DNA of 64,000 bases, from NCBI GenBank assembly GCA_948099385.1, contig CANUEZ040000061.1:11268001-11332000 (forward strand), given 5' to 3'. The notes beneath the pieces are model-generated. The model saw only the letters and a program-made list of their open reading frames with translations. It made no database searches and had not been told where the DNA came from. The position numbers and the translations under genes were made by a program. This document shows, one piece after another, positions 12,930 to 24,316 of this stretch (position 1 is the first letter of the stretch; each line of letters starts with the position of its first letter). This DNA is from Fasciola hepatica. Lineage: Eukaryota; Platyhelminthes; Trematoda; Plagiorchiida; Fasciolidae.

Positions 12930-14040
12930 CCTCTGATGTTCGCACGGTGTCAGATACGGCAACAGTCTGCCCTCATGAGAATTCTTAAAACTTTTACGAC
13001 AGATATATGCTGTCTCCCAAAAGCGCAAGCAAGACCCCACTTCTGTGATCACGCTTCACATCCCAGATACAACGTCAGTCTCTCGCTTTATTCTTCGTGT
13101 GTCGGGTGACCCGGTTTCTAGTGCTCGTGGTCAGGCTGGCGGTGGGATTGCTTTGACCACGAGAGATCAGCGTGTATTGCTAGACTGAATTCCAGTCCGC
13201 AGTCGTTTCTGTGCAGTTCAGTTGGATAGTTCTCTACGTGTCAACGAAAGCAGACCGAAGCATCGATGATTGTTCGTCCTGTTCGTGTATGCGCCTACTG
13301 ACTTCAGTTCCTCTGAGACCAAGAACGAATTCCATCACCATTTGTCTCAACTGCTTCGAAGCGTTCGTTCAACAGACGTCGAGGTCACTGCTGGGGATTT
13401 CAATGTTCAATTTGGCTATTTGGGGAACTACGAAAGGTACTAAGGAGGCCCGTTCGCTACCCCCAGCCAATCGCAGTGATAACGGCGATTGCCTCATCCA
13501 GTTGTGCTCTGACCATAGACTGTATCTGGCGAGCAAAATCTTCTGCCACAAGAAACGGCATAGACTCACATGACGTCCTCCTACGTTTTCACAACGTTGA
13601 ACTCAGATTGACCGTATTATCACTGGTCTTCACTAGCGTGTATCATTTGAAGATTGTCGTTCATTCTGGTCTACGCCTGTGGGCTTGGATCACACCCTGG
13701 TACGTGCCTACTTCTGTTGACGTCTCTTCCGTTGGTGCACCAATGCCGGAACCACAAGTCCCTCACAGTTTCGGATAGATGATATCTGGCCATCTGCTTT
13801 CCAGACAGAGCTGTCTACACGGTTATCGATGCAGTCGGATGCCCAGAGTCCGAACGAACGCTGGTAATACTTCAAGGAAGCCTTCTATATTGTTTCTAAT
13901 GCCACACGAGACTTCGGCTCAAGTGGGCTTCACAACCGATGGATACTTTCGACATCAATTGATCTGTCAGATGCTCACAGATCCGGCCCTCCGGATGCTA
14001 CATACAATGAAGTGGGTAAATCCCTTAGATGTCGACTGAC
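12930..14040 (+). pseudogene. RTE LINE copy B, 5' part (endonuclease domain), interrupted
   Basis: Scattered over three frames are the blocks of an RTE apurinic-type endonuclease: SRFTSQIQ and VSSARGQAGGGIAL-type text at about 13100-13160, a QSR.C.VQ segment after 13190, then YAPTDFSS, the D-x-N-type core (VTAGDFNVQFG) near 13390, DNGDCLIQLCSDHRLYLAS at 13480-13545, FCHKKRHRLT, and the SDH-type box (DHTL) near 13690. Several frameshifts and stops are present. The linker region (SGPPDATYNEVGKSLRCRLTRS, in family form) stops at about 14040, where a second RTE copy on the other strand begins; copy B continues at about 17063. Confidence 0.8.
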
Positions 14041-17000
14041 TAGGAGCCGATCATTCATTCTGATTCGACAGAAAGCTACAACGATCGCCACTGTTCGCCG
14101 TTTGCTGACATATCTTTCAGTGTCTCCAGCCAACTGGGTGAAGGATCTTTTGGACCTACTTTTCCTAAGTTCGTTGTACATTTTCTCATTCATCGTTCCC
14201 ACGTCATCCGCTGGCCTCCACGTGGCTTCTTCCACCGCTGAGGAGGAACGGAGAATAGGACACGGTATGGCAGACGTGTTTGCCATACGTAACACATGCC
14301 CCAACCAACGAAGTCTACTAAGCTGGATACGCTGTGACAAAACGTTCTCCGAATTATTACCCAATACTCACTTTCTGACCTTATCATTACTCACTCGGTT
14401 ATTCCACCCAATCCTAGTGATACCATGCAAACATCGGTGGTCAAAAACCTCTACACGACGAATATCTTCAGCACGCAGACTCCAAGTCTCGCAACCATAC
14501 AACAAAACTAAACGCACTGCGGCACAGTACACAGGACCTTCCAACTTCAGTGAAATATCAGATCGACGCCACAAGTGCTTCAGTCCAGCGTACACCAATC
14601 GAGCCTTGGATATCCGCATGCTCATCTCTACTATTGTGCTCCCATCCGTCGTCACGCTGCTGCCGAGGTAGGTGAAGTGGTCGACAACTGACAGCACCTC
14701 TCCCCCTCGAGCACCAAGCTCGGAATCGTTCACATCCAGTCTCGTTATATAACTTTACACTTTGAAGGTGCAAAGCGCATGCTGAATGGAGCTACAGCTC
14801 CCTCAAGTCAATCTAGTGCACGGTGAGCATGTTCCGTGGATTCGAACAAGCAGACAACGTCGTCCGCATAACCTAGGTCACAGCTTTGCACTATTTCATA
14901 GTTCGACGCCCACACCATGAAGATTTTGCAGCGCACTCTCCATTACTTCGTCCACGACGAAGTCGAAAAGGGATGGAGACATAGGACATCCCTATCGAAC
15001 ACCACTCGTCGTTCCGAACCAACTGGATAGATCACCCTAAACTCTAACGCAGCCACAAGTATGAGAATACAATGATCTCAGTAGGTTCACGAACTTCTGG
15101 GACATACCTTTTCGATGAAGACCACTGAAAAGCGCTGTTCGATCAACTGAATCGAAGGCGTCTTTTAAGTCTAAGAAAACCATTATTGTCAGTCGGCGGT
15201 GCGTGTGACGCGTTCCAAGTGGTCGACGAAGAGTAATATCTGATCGATGCGTCCTCGACCTGGGCGGAATCCATCCTGCTGTTCGCGGGTGTTCCTCTCG
15301 TGAGCCGGTGTAAGACGGTGCAGCAAGATCGAGGCTAATACTTTGGTGACTATTAAAATTAATCTAATCCCAAGAGGGTTACTACAGTCATTGCGTATTC
15401 GCTTCTCGAAGATGGGAATAATCAGTGATTCGCTCCATATTAACGGAATATGCTCCTCTTTCCAAATGTTACAGACCAAAATGGAAGGTGATTTTATCAA
15501 AACATTTCCACCCAGTTTGAAAAAAATGGGGGACGTTCTTCGGGACTGGCCGCTTTCCCACGCTTCAGGAATCGTTTACATGACTCCACTTCCATTTCCG
15601 ATGGTGGCACAAGTGATACCACCCAAGGAGTCGCAGTTGTTGACACAGGAGTAACTACACTAGCGCGAGGCCAGCTAAACTGCTCCTTGAAGTATTCGGC
15701 CCAACAGTCGAGCCTTTGCTATTTGCCATGGATGGACTATGCAATTCTATCGCAAATCGTTTCACTAACATGGGTGCTCCGTCCACCGTTATCACGAATA
15801 AGTTCGAACAGATTTTGACTGTTATCTGAAGCAGCTCCTATTTCCATTTCTTCGGCTACCTTGACCCACCAGTTTTCGCAATCATTCTTAAGGCTTTTCG
15901 TAATTTGCTTCTGTTGACGTCTTCGAATCTTACTCATCTCCCTACATTTTGAGAGCTGACGCTTTTGCTCCATTATACTCTAGGACCACAGGCTAAACCT
16001 GCTGCAAAGTGCATCGCCTGTTTGATATCAGTCCAATGCTCATCTACATTACTATTCGTCGTAGATCCTAGCTCATGTGCTAGCTTCTGCTCGTAGGGGG
16101 TGCATACTTCTGGATCACAGAAACGTTGCACGGCTAATCGGGTTTGCGGTTTGCGACGATGACCATGGAGATGGAGAAATAATCGCATTAAAACTAATGC
16201 ATGGTCAGACTCTACGTACGTGGACCAGTAAGATCTACAGTTCTGAACAGAACTGCACCACCGGTAGCTTACTGCGATATGATCAATCTGACTCAAAGTA
16301 CCTGTAGAGTAACAGTGCCATGTCACTGTGCGACGCGAGCTGTGTCGGAAATTGGTGCTAGACAAGAACAATCGATTGTCTGCACGCTCAGCGGTTAAAG
16401 CACAAGGGCCACCTAAACAAGATTCTGCCATACTAGGTACGCCAACTTGTGCACTAAAACCACCTGCTGACACTACAATGTCAAAATCTTTACTGCTGAG
16501 AACGAGGAGGGCGAGTTCATCATAGAACTCATCTTTCTGCTCGTCTGAGCTGCAGTCCGTTGTGGAGTACGCCGAGATCACAAACAAATTGCATTTAACA
16601 CAACTATCCTTTCGAACGCCAACTGACCCCTGGAGTCTCACAGCCTATAAACGACTGTTAATCGGGATCCACTCTAAGAGGGCAGCCTCAGCCTTGTCAT
16701 TCAAGACTAATCCTACACCACGTTGACCCACAGCTCGAGCAATTCCGTCTCCTGGAGTGCGCAGAAAATACCTCGATGAGATATCAGGAGCAGTTAGTTG
16801 AATCACACTGCTCGGACCCTGGAGACGTGTTTCACTTACGCAGCAGACATCAATCTTCTGAGAGTTCATTGTGAGGGCTAGGCACGCCTGCTGACCGGCC
16901 TGCATGAGTGTACGCACGTTGAAGGGGCCGAGATTCAGAGGCTGACGAGGCTTGAGAAAATGTGAGTTACCAGACAGAGGATTATTCCCCACACTATTTG

Positions 17001-17062
17001 ACAGTGAATCGTTGCGAGTATCGGCCGTGTTATCAGTGGGAGCATTATGGGTGGATAAAAGA
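14041..17062 (-). pseudogene. RTE LINE copy C, nearly full length
   Basis: Read on the minus strand from 17062 down. The N-terminus carries NLGPFNVRTLMQAGQQACLA and DVCCVSETRLQ (endonuclease start); a stop near 16645 breaks the frame. It continues with VISAYSTTDCSSDEQKDEFYDEL, SQIDHIAVSYRW and ESDHALVLMRL (endonuclease end, SDH box). The linker is at 15970-15740. RT follows: IIPIFEKR, QQDGFRPGRGRIDQI (15.3 kb), then LDLKDAFDSVDR and GCPMSPSLFDF in other frames. Next come FTYLGSSVTTDGSTIVEMS, VYCAAVRLVLLYGCETWSLR (14.65-14.45 kb), and RLRWLGHVLRM at 14.3 kb. It ends near 14.04 kb. The order is complete for the single ORF of an RTE element (about 3 kb), but at least five stops or frameshifts make it inactive. 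Confidence 0.88.
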
Positions 17063-18260
17063 CAGAGGTTGAACGATAGGGAGAAGGTTAATCAAGGAAT
17101 CCTACGGCTTATTGATTCATTGTCAGGGACTTCATCTGGACCGTTGGGTGAAGCACTTTAAGGAGCAGTTCAGTTGACCCAGTTCTGCAATGAACCTTCC
17201 GAATATACCTGCAAGGGAAGCGGTATAGGTAGATATCACTCTTCCATTAGAAAAGAAAGTAAGACATGAGATAGGTTACTTGAAGTATTAAAATGCTGGA
17301 CCAGATGGCTTGTCTCCATATATTTCCCAAGGATAGAGGCGTAGCTTCACTTTCGGAATTAACAAAACTTCTCCGGGTTATCTAGGATAGCGAATAGATT
17401 TGTAGAGAAGGATGTGAATCCGTGATTGCGTTGATTTACAGGAAGGGTAACAAGTCCTCCTGTGAAAACCACAGGGAAAACAGCTTGGTATGTATGCATC
17501 CATCAGGATTATAGTTCACCGATTATCCAGTCCCCGTGAAAGTTACACGAATGAAAATCAAGCGGGTTGCAGAGGCGGTCGGGGTTTTGTCTATCACATC
17601 TTTACGTTCTGACATATCTTAAGGCACAAGCACACCTTCCATGGACCCAAAATCTCGACAGAAAAACGAATTCGACTCAGTCGATCAAATAGTTCTCTGG
17701 CGTTGCCTTTCACTGAAGATAAATTTATTTTTTTTTTGTCCAATCGTGAGTGTAGAGTGCGGTGGTCAGATCGGTACTTTTATACGACTCAGAGACATGG
17801 TTGTTAAGGTTAGAAGATAGGCGAAGACTATCGGTGTTTGAGCATGGATGTCTTCATAGCATTGCTCGAATATGGTAGGAGCATCGTATCAGTAATGCTC
17901 AGCTTAGACGTAGGATGTTGGAAACCAATGGCCATTCACTGGAAAAGGTACTGAACTTAAACAGGTTGAGGTGGCTGGTACATGTGCTACGCATACCCAC
18001 CGACAGACTTCCTCGGCGTACGCTGTTCTCCGAGGCACGTAGCGGTTGCAATGTAGGTCAAAGTGATCAGTCCGTGACATGGCAGAAAGATACGAAAACC
18101 TTGACTAGTGTACTTGGCCAAGTAGGACGTGCTGCACTTTTGGTTGAGGGTCCACGCCACCCGTCAACCAGAGGGTTGGAAACATTAAGTGGCATGTCTA
18201 GGTGTCGCGGCCAGTGCCGTCATTGCATTCGAACTCTTCTTATGTCTTCGTGATTCCCGA
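17063..18260 (+). pseudogene. RTE LINE copy B, 3' part, resumed after copy C
   Basis: Directly after the 5' end of copy C the plus strand gives RWVKHFKEQFSWPSS-like text (17145-17185), KAAGPDGLSP (near 17300), a row of degraded RT motifs with IALIYRKGNKSSCENHR at 17430-17470, QAG..GGRG near 17570, and STEKRIRLSRS/SLKINLF around 17660-17730. The copy then jumps over the RT core to LLYDSETWLLRLEDRR (17.79 kb), HSIARI, and LNRLRWLVHVLRIPTDRLPRR (17.93-18.02 kb). The linker-to-RT order continues that of 12.93-14.04 kb, so copy C sits inside copy B. The YADD region is missing (internal deletion). Confidence 0.78.
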
Positions 18261-18960
18261 TTCCTACCTTGCTTTCGGCTTTTTTTTACTTCATGCTTCC
18301 ATTCTCTTTTGCCGTTGACTCGGCGATGCTGGAAGATAACAATCAAAACCAAAGCACACAATGAACAGGACCGAACTGGAAGAGTCATGGGCCATTGCAT
18401 TATTCAATCACCCTGAGGCCGTACCTGACGGTTTGGTCTGTATTGCATCGGAATGATGTAGTCCATTATCTAAAAAGGCCGGTGGCAATCGTGACAGTGA
18501 TTAACTATGTCGTTTCTAGTGATTTTGAAACGGTTTTTCAACTCTCGCGGTTGAGCTGACAATGGCCCATCAATCCAGCTACAAACACCAAACAGAAATA
18601 TTACTCTCGCTTCAATAATAACATCCTCACGAAAGGAATACTACAAGCAGAACCTCATAGTGGATTTTTTCAGAGACGAATTCCATTGACAGCACTGGCA
18701 GTGCGAAGACAGGACTACGCACAACCTCATAGAAGCTTAGGGTATGGGAGAGTGGCGACCGTCTGCACTCAACATATTACTGGGCCTTTCCACAGTTGTT
18801 GTCGAGTGCAGGGAAACGACCCGGTTTCTTAACCGTAGAAAAACATTACACAACATTTCAAGGCAACTACATGCATCGCCGTCAGCTCTGTTGCAACCTC
18901 CAAACTATGCGAGCCCCTGGTCTGTTTTCGATGGATCACTCTAAACAGCGATTTCAGTCA
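18261..18960. other. Unassigned sequence
   Basis: Probably includes the 3' untranslated tail of RTE copy B (a T-rich stretch near 18282). No coding motif or repeat copy recognised. Confidence 0.35.
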
Positions 18961-18965
18961 TGAGA

Positions 18966-19556
18966 TCATTTCGGCGAGGAAAACCATGCACAATACTTCG
19001 ATTCGCTGCAGATCGTAGACGGTTCTGGTTGTCCCCCGGAGAAGTACCACCGCCCAGCTTGGTTGCCGGTTTCTCTCATCACTCGAATAAACCGTGGCTC
19101 ATCATCCAACCAATCATATGCGCACTTGCTTTCGTAATCGCTCTCAACTGATACAAAGCGATCACATTCATTCATTCCCAAAATCCTCCTAGCCCATGAT
19201 CCCATTTCTGACCGAAATTCAAATTTACCCTTCTTCTGCCACAACCTATCCTCGAATCCAATTATCTTATGTCCCTCGCATTTTTCAAGACCGGGATCTG
19301 TGCCTTTATGCACATATATGACACAGTATCCCGCCCATTCATTTTTGACAGCTCCAACCGGGAGTTCCAGCTCATGTGGAGAAAATTCAAGCTTCAACTC
19401 CCCAACCATTAGTTCCGCATTCTCTATGGTTTCTTTGACTGTTCTCCTTTTAAATCGATGTCGCAGAATACGGAGGATATCCTGGTAAGTGACCCCAGAG
19501 CTCCAACAACCGCCATAGGGAACTCCAACATCCACGACAGTGACTAGTTTACACAC
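18966..19556 (-). CDS. Hypothetical protein, unidentified 196-codon frame
   Basis: An open minus-strand frame of 196 codons, the longest in this stretch, with a charged, globular-looking composition in the middle (for example LGMNECDRFVSVESDYESK). I recognise no family. A TTACCAG that could serve as splice acceptor lies at about 19484-19490 on the minus strand, so it may be part of an exon; the same bases read GTAAGT on the plus strand. It lies downstream, in the same orientation, of the RWDD2-like exon at 21.4-21.9 kb, but does not match the expected C-terminus of that family. A frame this long can occur by chance in 64 kb, so confidence is low. Confidence 0.25.
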   Translation of the reverse strand: MCKLVTVVDVGVPYGGCWSSGVTYQDILRILRHRFKRRTVKETIENAELMVGELKLEFSPHELELPVGAVKNEWAGYCVIYVHKGTDPGLEKCEGHKIIGFEDRLWQKKGKFEFRSEMGSWARRILGMNECDRFVSVESDYESKCAYDWLDDEPRFIRVMRETGNQAGRWYFSGGQPEPSTICSESKYCAWFSSPK

Positions 19557-19559
19557 TCA

Positions 19560-21050
19560 CCCGGTATCAATATCCTGGGACGCGAAACGGAAGCGTTTGC
19601 CGTCACTAAAACACTGTCGTAGCTAATCCGTTTCCCCACACCGGTCCCCAATCGTCCTGGTGATCGTGCCGACATGCTTCATCTGCTTTTCACATCCAAC
19701 CCATCCTTCTACTCCACGATTTCTTCCTCTCGGTATATCAGACCGTTGTCTTCTCGACTGCCTACTACAGCTTTCTACTCTCATGACGATCCCATCCTGT
19801 AGAAGCGTTCTCCGGTGTTTAGACCCTATAAAATGAAATGCGTTCAAAGTCATAAACCGAGTTCCACCCAATCGATCAAAACCAGTCCGACTTCGGTCCC
19901 TGGCCACAGCAGGGGCAATCGCCATTAGCTTACTAAGCCCTGATCTATGTGCACTAAAGCGACTAGTCCAGGCTCTCCAGCTGCCCTGGCCAAAGCCGGA
20001 AACCACGGATCGTCGACCGAACCCCAAAACTACCACTATCGATTATTACACGTGAAACTCTCAGCACAACACGCACACGACAGAGACACCCTTCCCTACA
20101 CTCATTCAACTTTTTGTTCTGCACAACACCCAAATTCGCCCCACTCATCAATACAACAATTATATCTGGCGCGGGACCTTGTTTTCTTCAGTAATCCTCC
20201 TAGCCTGTGTCCAACGCAAAGTGGTCCACTTCATCGACAACTGCACGGTAACCTTCGCTTTGCAGTTACTCGCCGGGTAGTTTTTCCACTCTATTTTCTA
20301 CCAGTATTTCCACGGGTTCTGTTCTCAAGAACTTACTCCTGTGGTCTTTGCTGCCCTTGTTTACAGGCAACAAGCCATTCATATAAAGCGGTTGTTCCAA
20401 CCTGCCGCAGTTAGTTTTAACTCTTCGTTTTTGCAAAGAACTGGAAAACTATGAAACACTACAGCTCTTCAATTCCAAGAATAGAATCAACAAACCGATT
20501 TCTACATGACTGTTCCCAAACTTATTCACTATTATAGGTCTTTAGACTATGGGATTTATCCCTTCTATTGTCATGAAACCAATAAAAATTCAATCACCAT
20601 GCGCAAATCTGATGAAATTCCATAACACCGTTTAAGCCGGATCCTATGTTTCGTATGATATTCATGACACGGTTGCAGAGAAACGCGGATAAAGAGCATA
20701 TTCATTGCACTCCTCTGGGGAAGGAAAACGATGACGAGAGGTACAGAAGTACCGGACTTTGGTTACAGAAGCATGCATACGTACTACTTGGTGTCAAGTA
20801 GCCAGACAATGATAAATATGTCCGAACTGTGGAAGCCGATTTATTGATGAAATGTTGATGCATCTGACGATTTCGCTACAAAAGTGAATCCGATGCTCCC
20901 GGTCAGAAGTAGGGCACAAGAAAGTCGGTTTCTTGGAAGGCCTTGATCTCCTGTCCCTTTTTATAGCTACCACAATACAGCGCCGGTGGAGTAAGAGAAA
21001 AATGTGAGACACAACAGAGTACAGCAGTCAGTCATTGTAATCAATATCAT
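19560..21050. other. Unassigned sequence
   Basis: Frames up to 155 codons on plus (19947-20414, Ser/Cys/Pro-rich) and 137 on minus overlap each other and lack recognisable motifs. I see no element fragment here. Confidence 0.4.
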
Positions 21051-21054
21051 TTTC

Positions 21055-21310
21055 ATGGTTGTATGCCTTGTGGTCTGTTGTGCTACTCGGTCGCCCAGTC
21101 CAGAGTGGGTCTTTTTGCTTGAGGATGCACTCTTCTTAGACATGTCTAGCCTTTGGGCAACCAAATGTGTCCCACACAGCAGCAGCGCTGGTCCAGATAA
21201 GCCGGTGGTAAACCTTGTCGGGTAAGTGGAACAGGACAAGGAGCTATGGCCTCATTTAGTGGCAGGCCACACTCGCCACGCCACGGTGCCGTCAGCAGAT
21301 TTGTGAAATA
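21055..21310 (+). repeat. Dispersed repeat R2, copy a
   Basis: Contains TACTCGGTCGCCCAGTCCA, GAGGATGCA, GGGCAACCAA, GTGTCC and the end CTTGTCGGGTAA.TGGAACAGG. The same blocks occur in the same order in the reverse complement of 28405-28660, and a shorter match lies at 34200-34395 (minus). Confidence 0.65.
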
Positions 21311-21444
21311 CCATCGCAATAAACACCCGAAAAGTCCGAACTACCCCTAATATCAAACTCGTGTGTTAATTTGTCAAAATTTCGCCGTATGGAAACGTGA
21401 GTGAGGATAAACGAGTCAACTTCACAAACTATGAATGAACTCAC

Positions 21445-21855
21445 GTTTTGAGCTTCGCCTTCTGCAACCACGATCCCCGGTCTGCCAGGCATGGACACTC
21501 CACCGAGCTTTAACTCAGCAGCCCATTCTTGAATGAGTTTCCTCTTGAGTGGACTCCGAATATGATGACTTACAATCCACAGACAGATCACACCTTCTGC
21601 TACTTTGCTTTCCCGTATTTCACTCGCATCCACTGCGGTCGATGTGGGTGTGGGTTGATTCAACTCGTTTAGTACCCAGTCGATTGCCGAACATATTACT
21701 GGTTCCCCTTCACTGGCTGCTTCAACAAGCCATTCATTGAACCGTGAGCTTACTTTCCGTTCGTTGACATTTGCCGGAGCTATGGACAACAAACGAACAG
21801 TAATCACCGGTGGCACTGGATTTCTCGGATCACCAGATGGATATCCAGCAGGTAA
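21445..21855 (-). CDS. RWDD2-like protein, exon 2 (RWD domain end and DUF1115 start)
   Basis: On the minus strand GTGCAG precedes an open stretch of 137 codons ending at AAC followed by GTGAGT, so both splice signals are good and the exon is phase 0 at both ends. It starts with LPAGYPSGDP, the YPxxxP hallmark of RWD domains, followed by VITVRLLSI and, later, GEPVICSAIDWVLNEL. The second half has CLWIVSHHI, KRKLIQEWAAEL and GVSMPGRPGIVVAEG, which are the signature of the DUF1115 domain that follows RWD in RWDD2A/RWDD2B. Exon 1 (27493-27666) ends in phase 0 in the middle of an RWD strand, so the two join cleanly. The C-terminal part of DUF1115 (about 90-100 residues) was not found in the window. 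Cellular role of the family is poorly known; RWD folds usually mediate protein binding. Confidence 0.85.
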
Positions 21856-22271
21856 CTGCACAGAGAGCTCCGCTTTATCACAAACCTGTCAACGTAAGAG
21901 ATTAACCCTACGGAATAACCGTAGGGAACATTGTAGCGTATCAAACAACTCTGAACAAATCTCTTAAGGACCAGTAAGCATAAAGATAACATGACTATAG
22001 AAAATTGGTTCAAAGTATTCCAGTCTGCAGAATGAAACACGTTCGAAAACACTTGAGAAAGGCTGTTTACGCCTTTGTCCCGTCAAAACACCACACCTTA
22101 TTTATTGTTATCAAACCGGTCGTGCCCTGGTTAATTCCTAGCCAACTGTTTCGTCTTACCCCATGGAATCGATCAACATCGGATGAATGTATTGTTTCTG
22201 ACACGAAATTCCAATGCATCGCTCTACACTGTCAGCCTAATTACACTCTGCACAATTCGGACTGGTATAAT

Positions 22272-22273
<2 letters not shown>

Positions 22274-22331
<58 letters not shown>
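22274..22331. repeat. AAT trinucleotide microsatellite
   Basis: A run of about 19 AAT units, ending in TGATAAAAAG. It produces spurious poly-Asn and poly-Ile frames. Confidence 0.98.
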
Positions 22332-22333
<2 letters not shown>

Positions 22334-22467
22334 TAAAAAGAATAGTGTCTATAAAGACAATTATAGTGATAATTTGCAATTATACATAACGCAGTCTCCT
22401 CCCAGTTACTGGATCATCGGTGGACAACTGCAACTTACCACGCCTGTTCTACTAGAATCCTATATAA

Positions 22468-22580
22468 TTTCCACTCCAAGTCTCACGCTCATGGTTGTCA
22501 GCTAGCTCTAATAGTGTAATGGGCTTTTAAGGCTATGGGGTATACCCTCATCACATGCACTCATCCAAAACAATAAAATC
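22468..22580 (+). mobile_element. tRNA-derived SINE, 3' fragment S4
   Basis: Matches the last third of the other SINE copies: TCCACTCCAAGTCTC, then TAATAGTGTAATGGGCTTT, GGCTATGGGGTATA and a final CACTCAT..AATAAAA. The tRNA-like head and middle are missing, so this is a 5'-truncated copy. Confidence 0.7.
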
Positions 22581-23308
22581 AAAGTGTGAGAACATCAAAT
22601 AAACATCTGACCGGCAGAACTTATGCTGGAATGCAAATAAAGCTAGTGCAGGAAAATCCGAGTATAGGCCTAAGAACAACACAAAGTGACGAACAAGCTC
22701 GTTTTCAATAATTCGTAAGCATAAGAATATAGTATAAGAATATATAGTCCCCGGTAGCTTCCAAACTTCTCAGTATGGTCGGGGGCGGGCGTCTCAGCCC
22801 ATGAGATGGCCAGTTGCCCCGAACGCGCCTCGAAATGTTCCCAAATGACCGCGCGTCTCAAACAGCCTCTGCTGAGGAAGTCCTGCACACTGTCCTTTCG
22901 TGCCGGAGGTGTTTTCATCAAAGTGTGAAGGCAAAGGCGAACGCTCGGCGCTCTCCACCGGGTTGGCTATATTCAGTCAAGGGGAGATGGCTAAACCTTG
23001 ATTCCAAACCAACCACAGACGGCGTTGTCTCCAGAAAACGCATACAAGACCCAATATCAGTGTTAACACTTCGCTCCCCAGCTACAAACTCAGCTTCTCG
23101 TTTCCCTCGTTGCATGTTGGGCGATTCGGTGTCTAGTGCTCGGGGTCAGGCTGGCGTTGGTATCCCTCTGAGCGTGAGACCTAAGTGTGCACTGCTTGAC
23201 TGGATCTAAATCAGCAGTCGTCCGTGTGCGGTTCGGTTGAATGGTTTTGTACAAGTCAACAGCAACAGGCTGAAGTGTTGATACCCGTTTGTCGTGCCTG
23301 TGTTGAAC

Positions 23309-23503
23309 CTTTTTTTATTACATGCTTACGCATGAGTACAGTAGAATGGGCTTTTACCCCGTAGCCACGAAGGGCCACTACACTATTGGGGATAACCGGC
23401 AGCCAGACCCTGAGACTGAGAGCGGCCAAGAACTACATAAGGTCCCAATAAATCAGCTGTGGTAACGATCCGGACGACAGTGGATTACTGTCTACCACCC
23501 TGA
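23309..23503 (-). mobile_element. tRNA-derived SINE S2, 5'-truncated
   Basis: Reverse complement of the SINE body from GGTGGTAGACAGTAATCC to ATGTAATAAAAAAA; the tRNA-like head is missing. It splits the endonuclease domain of RTE copy D between the residues corresponding to VxAP and TDCS, so the insertion is younger than copy D. Confidence 0.8.
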
Positions 23504-24042
23504 CTGATTGTAGCTTTCCTGAGGCTAACGGCGAATTTCACCATGATTTGTTTCAACTGCTCGGCAACGTGCGCTCTGCGGACATAATGGTTGTCGCTGA
23601 TGATTTCAATACTCAGGTAGGAAGCCTAGACGAGACGGAGAGAAGTACAGGAGGTCGATTTGGCGTTCCAGCCGATAGAACAGATAACAGTGACCGACTC
23701 ACCCAACTATGTTCCGACCATGGACTATTCTTAGCAAGTACAAATTTCTCGAACAAAAAGCGGCACCCGCTGACCTGGCGTCCTCCGTCTTCACAGCGTT
23801 GGTCTCAGATCAACCACACTGCTATCGGTTACCGCTGAGGCGGTTCAATTCAAGATTGTCGATCATTTCGCTCCACGTCTGTAGACAATGATCACGCTTT
23901 TGTCTGCGCGCGTCTCAACCGACGTCTCGTCGGTGGCTGAAATAACACCAAAGCCAACAGCCCCGCAGCTGCTACTAGAAGATAACCATCGATCTGCTTT
24001 GTATGCAGAATTATCCGCAGGTTACCGATCAAATCAAATGCT

Positions 24043-24316
24043 CGGTGGTGGTCGAGTGGTTCAGAGCGTTGGGATACTACCTCAGAGGTCCGAGGTTCGA
24101 ATCCCCCCATCGCCGGTTACTCTGGTAGTAGAGATTGACTCACTGTCGTCCGGGCTCTCTGCTACGCCTGACTTGTTTGACTATTCTCTGGTTTCCTGCC
24201 ACTATGAGTCTCGGGGTCGGGTTGCCGGATATCCCTAATCGTGTAGTGGACCTTTCTGGTTATGGGGTATGCAGCCGTTCCACTACATTTATGCACAAGC
24301 ATGTAATAAAAAAAAG
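24043..24316 (+). mobile_element. tRNA-derived SINE S3, full length
   Basis: Starts GGTGGTGGTCGAGTGGTTCAG (A box) with the B box GGTTCGAATCC about 45 bases on, and ends CATGTAATAAAAAAAAGG. It sits in the linker between the endonuclease and RT of RTE copy D. Confidence 0.85.

Noticed and set aside
14012..14671. A 219-codon plus-strand frame
   Set aside because: It is antisense to the RT C-terminus of RTE copy C, whose minus-strand text is clearly the conserved one.
18966..19556. Treating the 196-codon frame as the missing C-terminal exon of the RWDD2-like gene
   Set aside because: It lacks the Trp-rich FWxxxRxLxWK pattern expected at that place in DUF1115 proteins.
20520..20600. Possible SINE 3' fragment
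   Set aside because: CTATGGG and AATAAA occur, but the intervening SINE body does not align.
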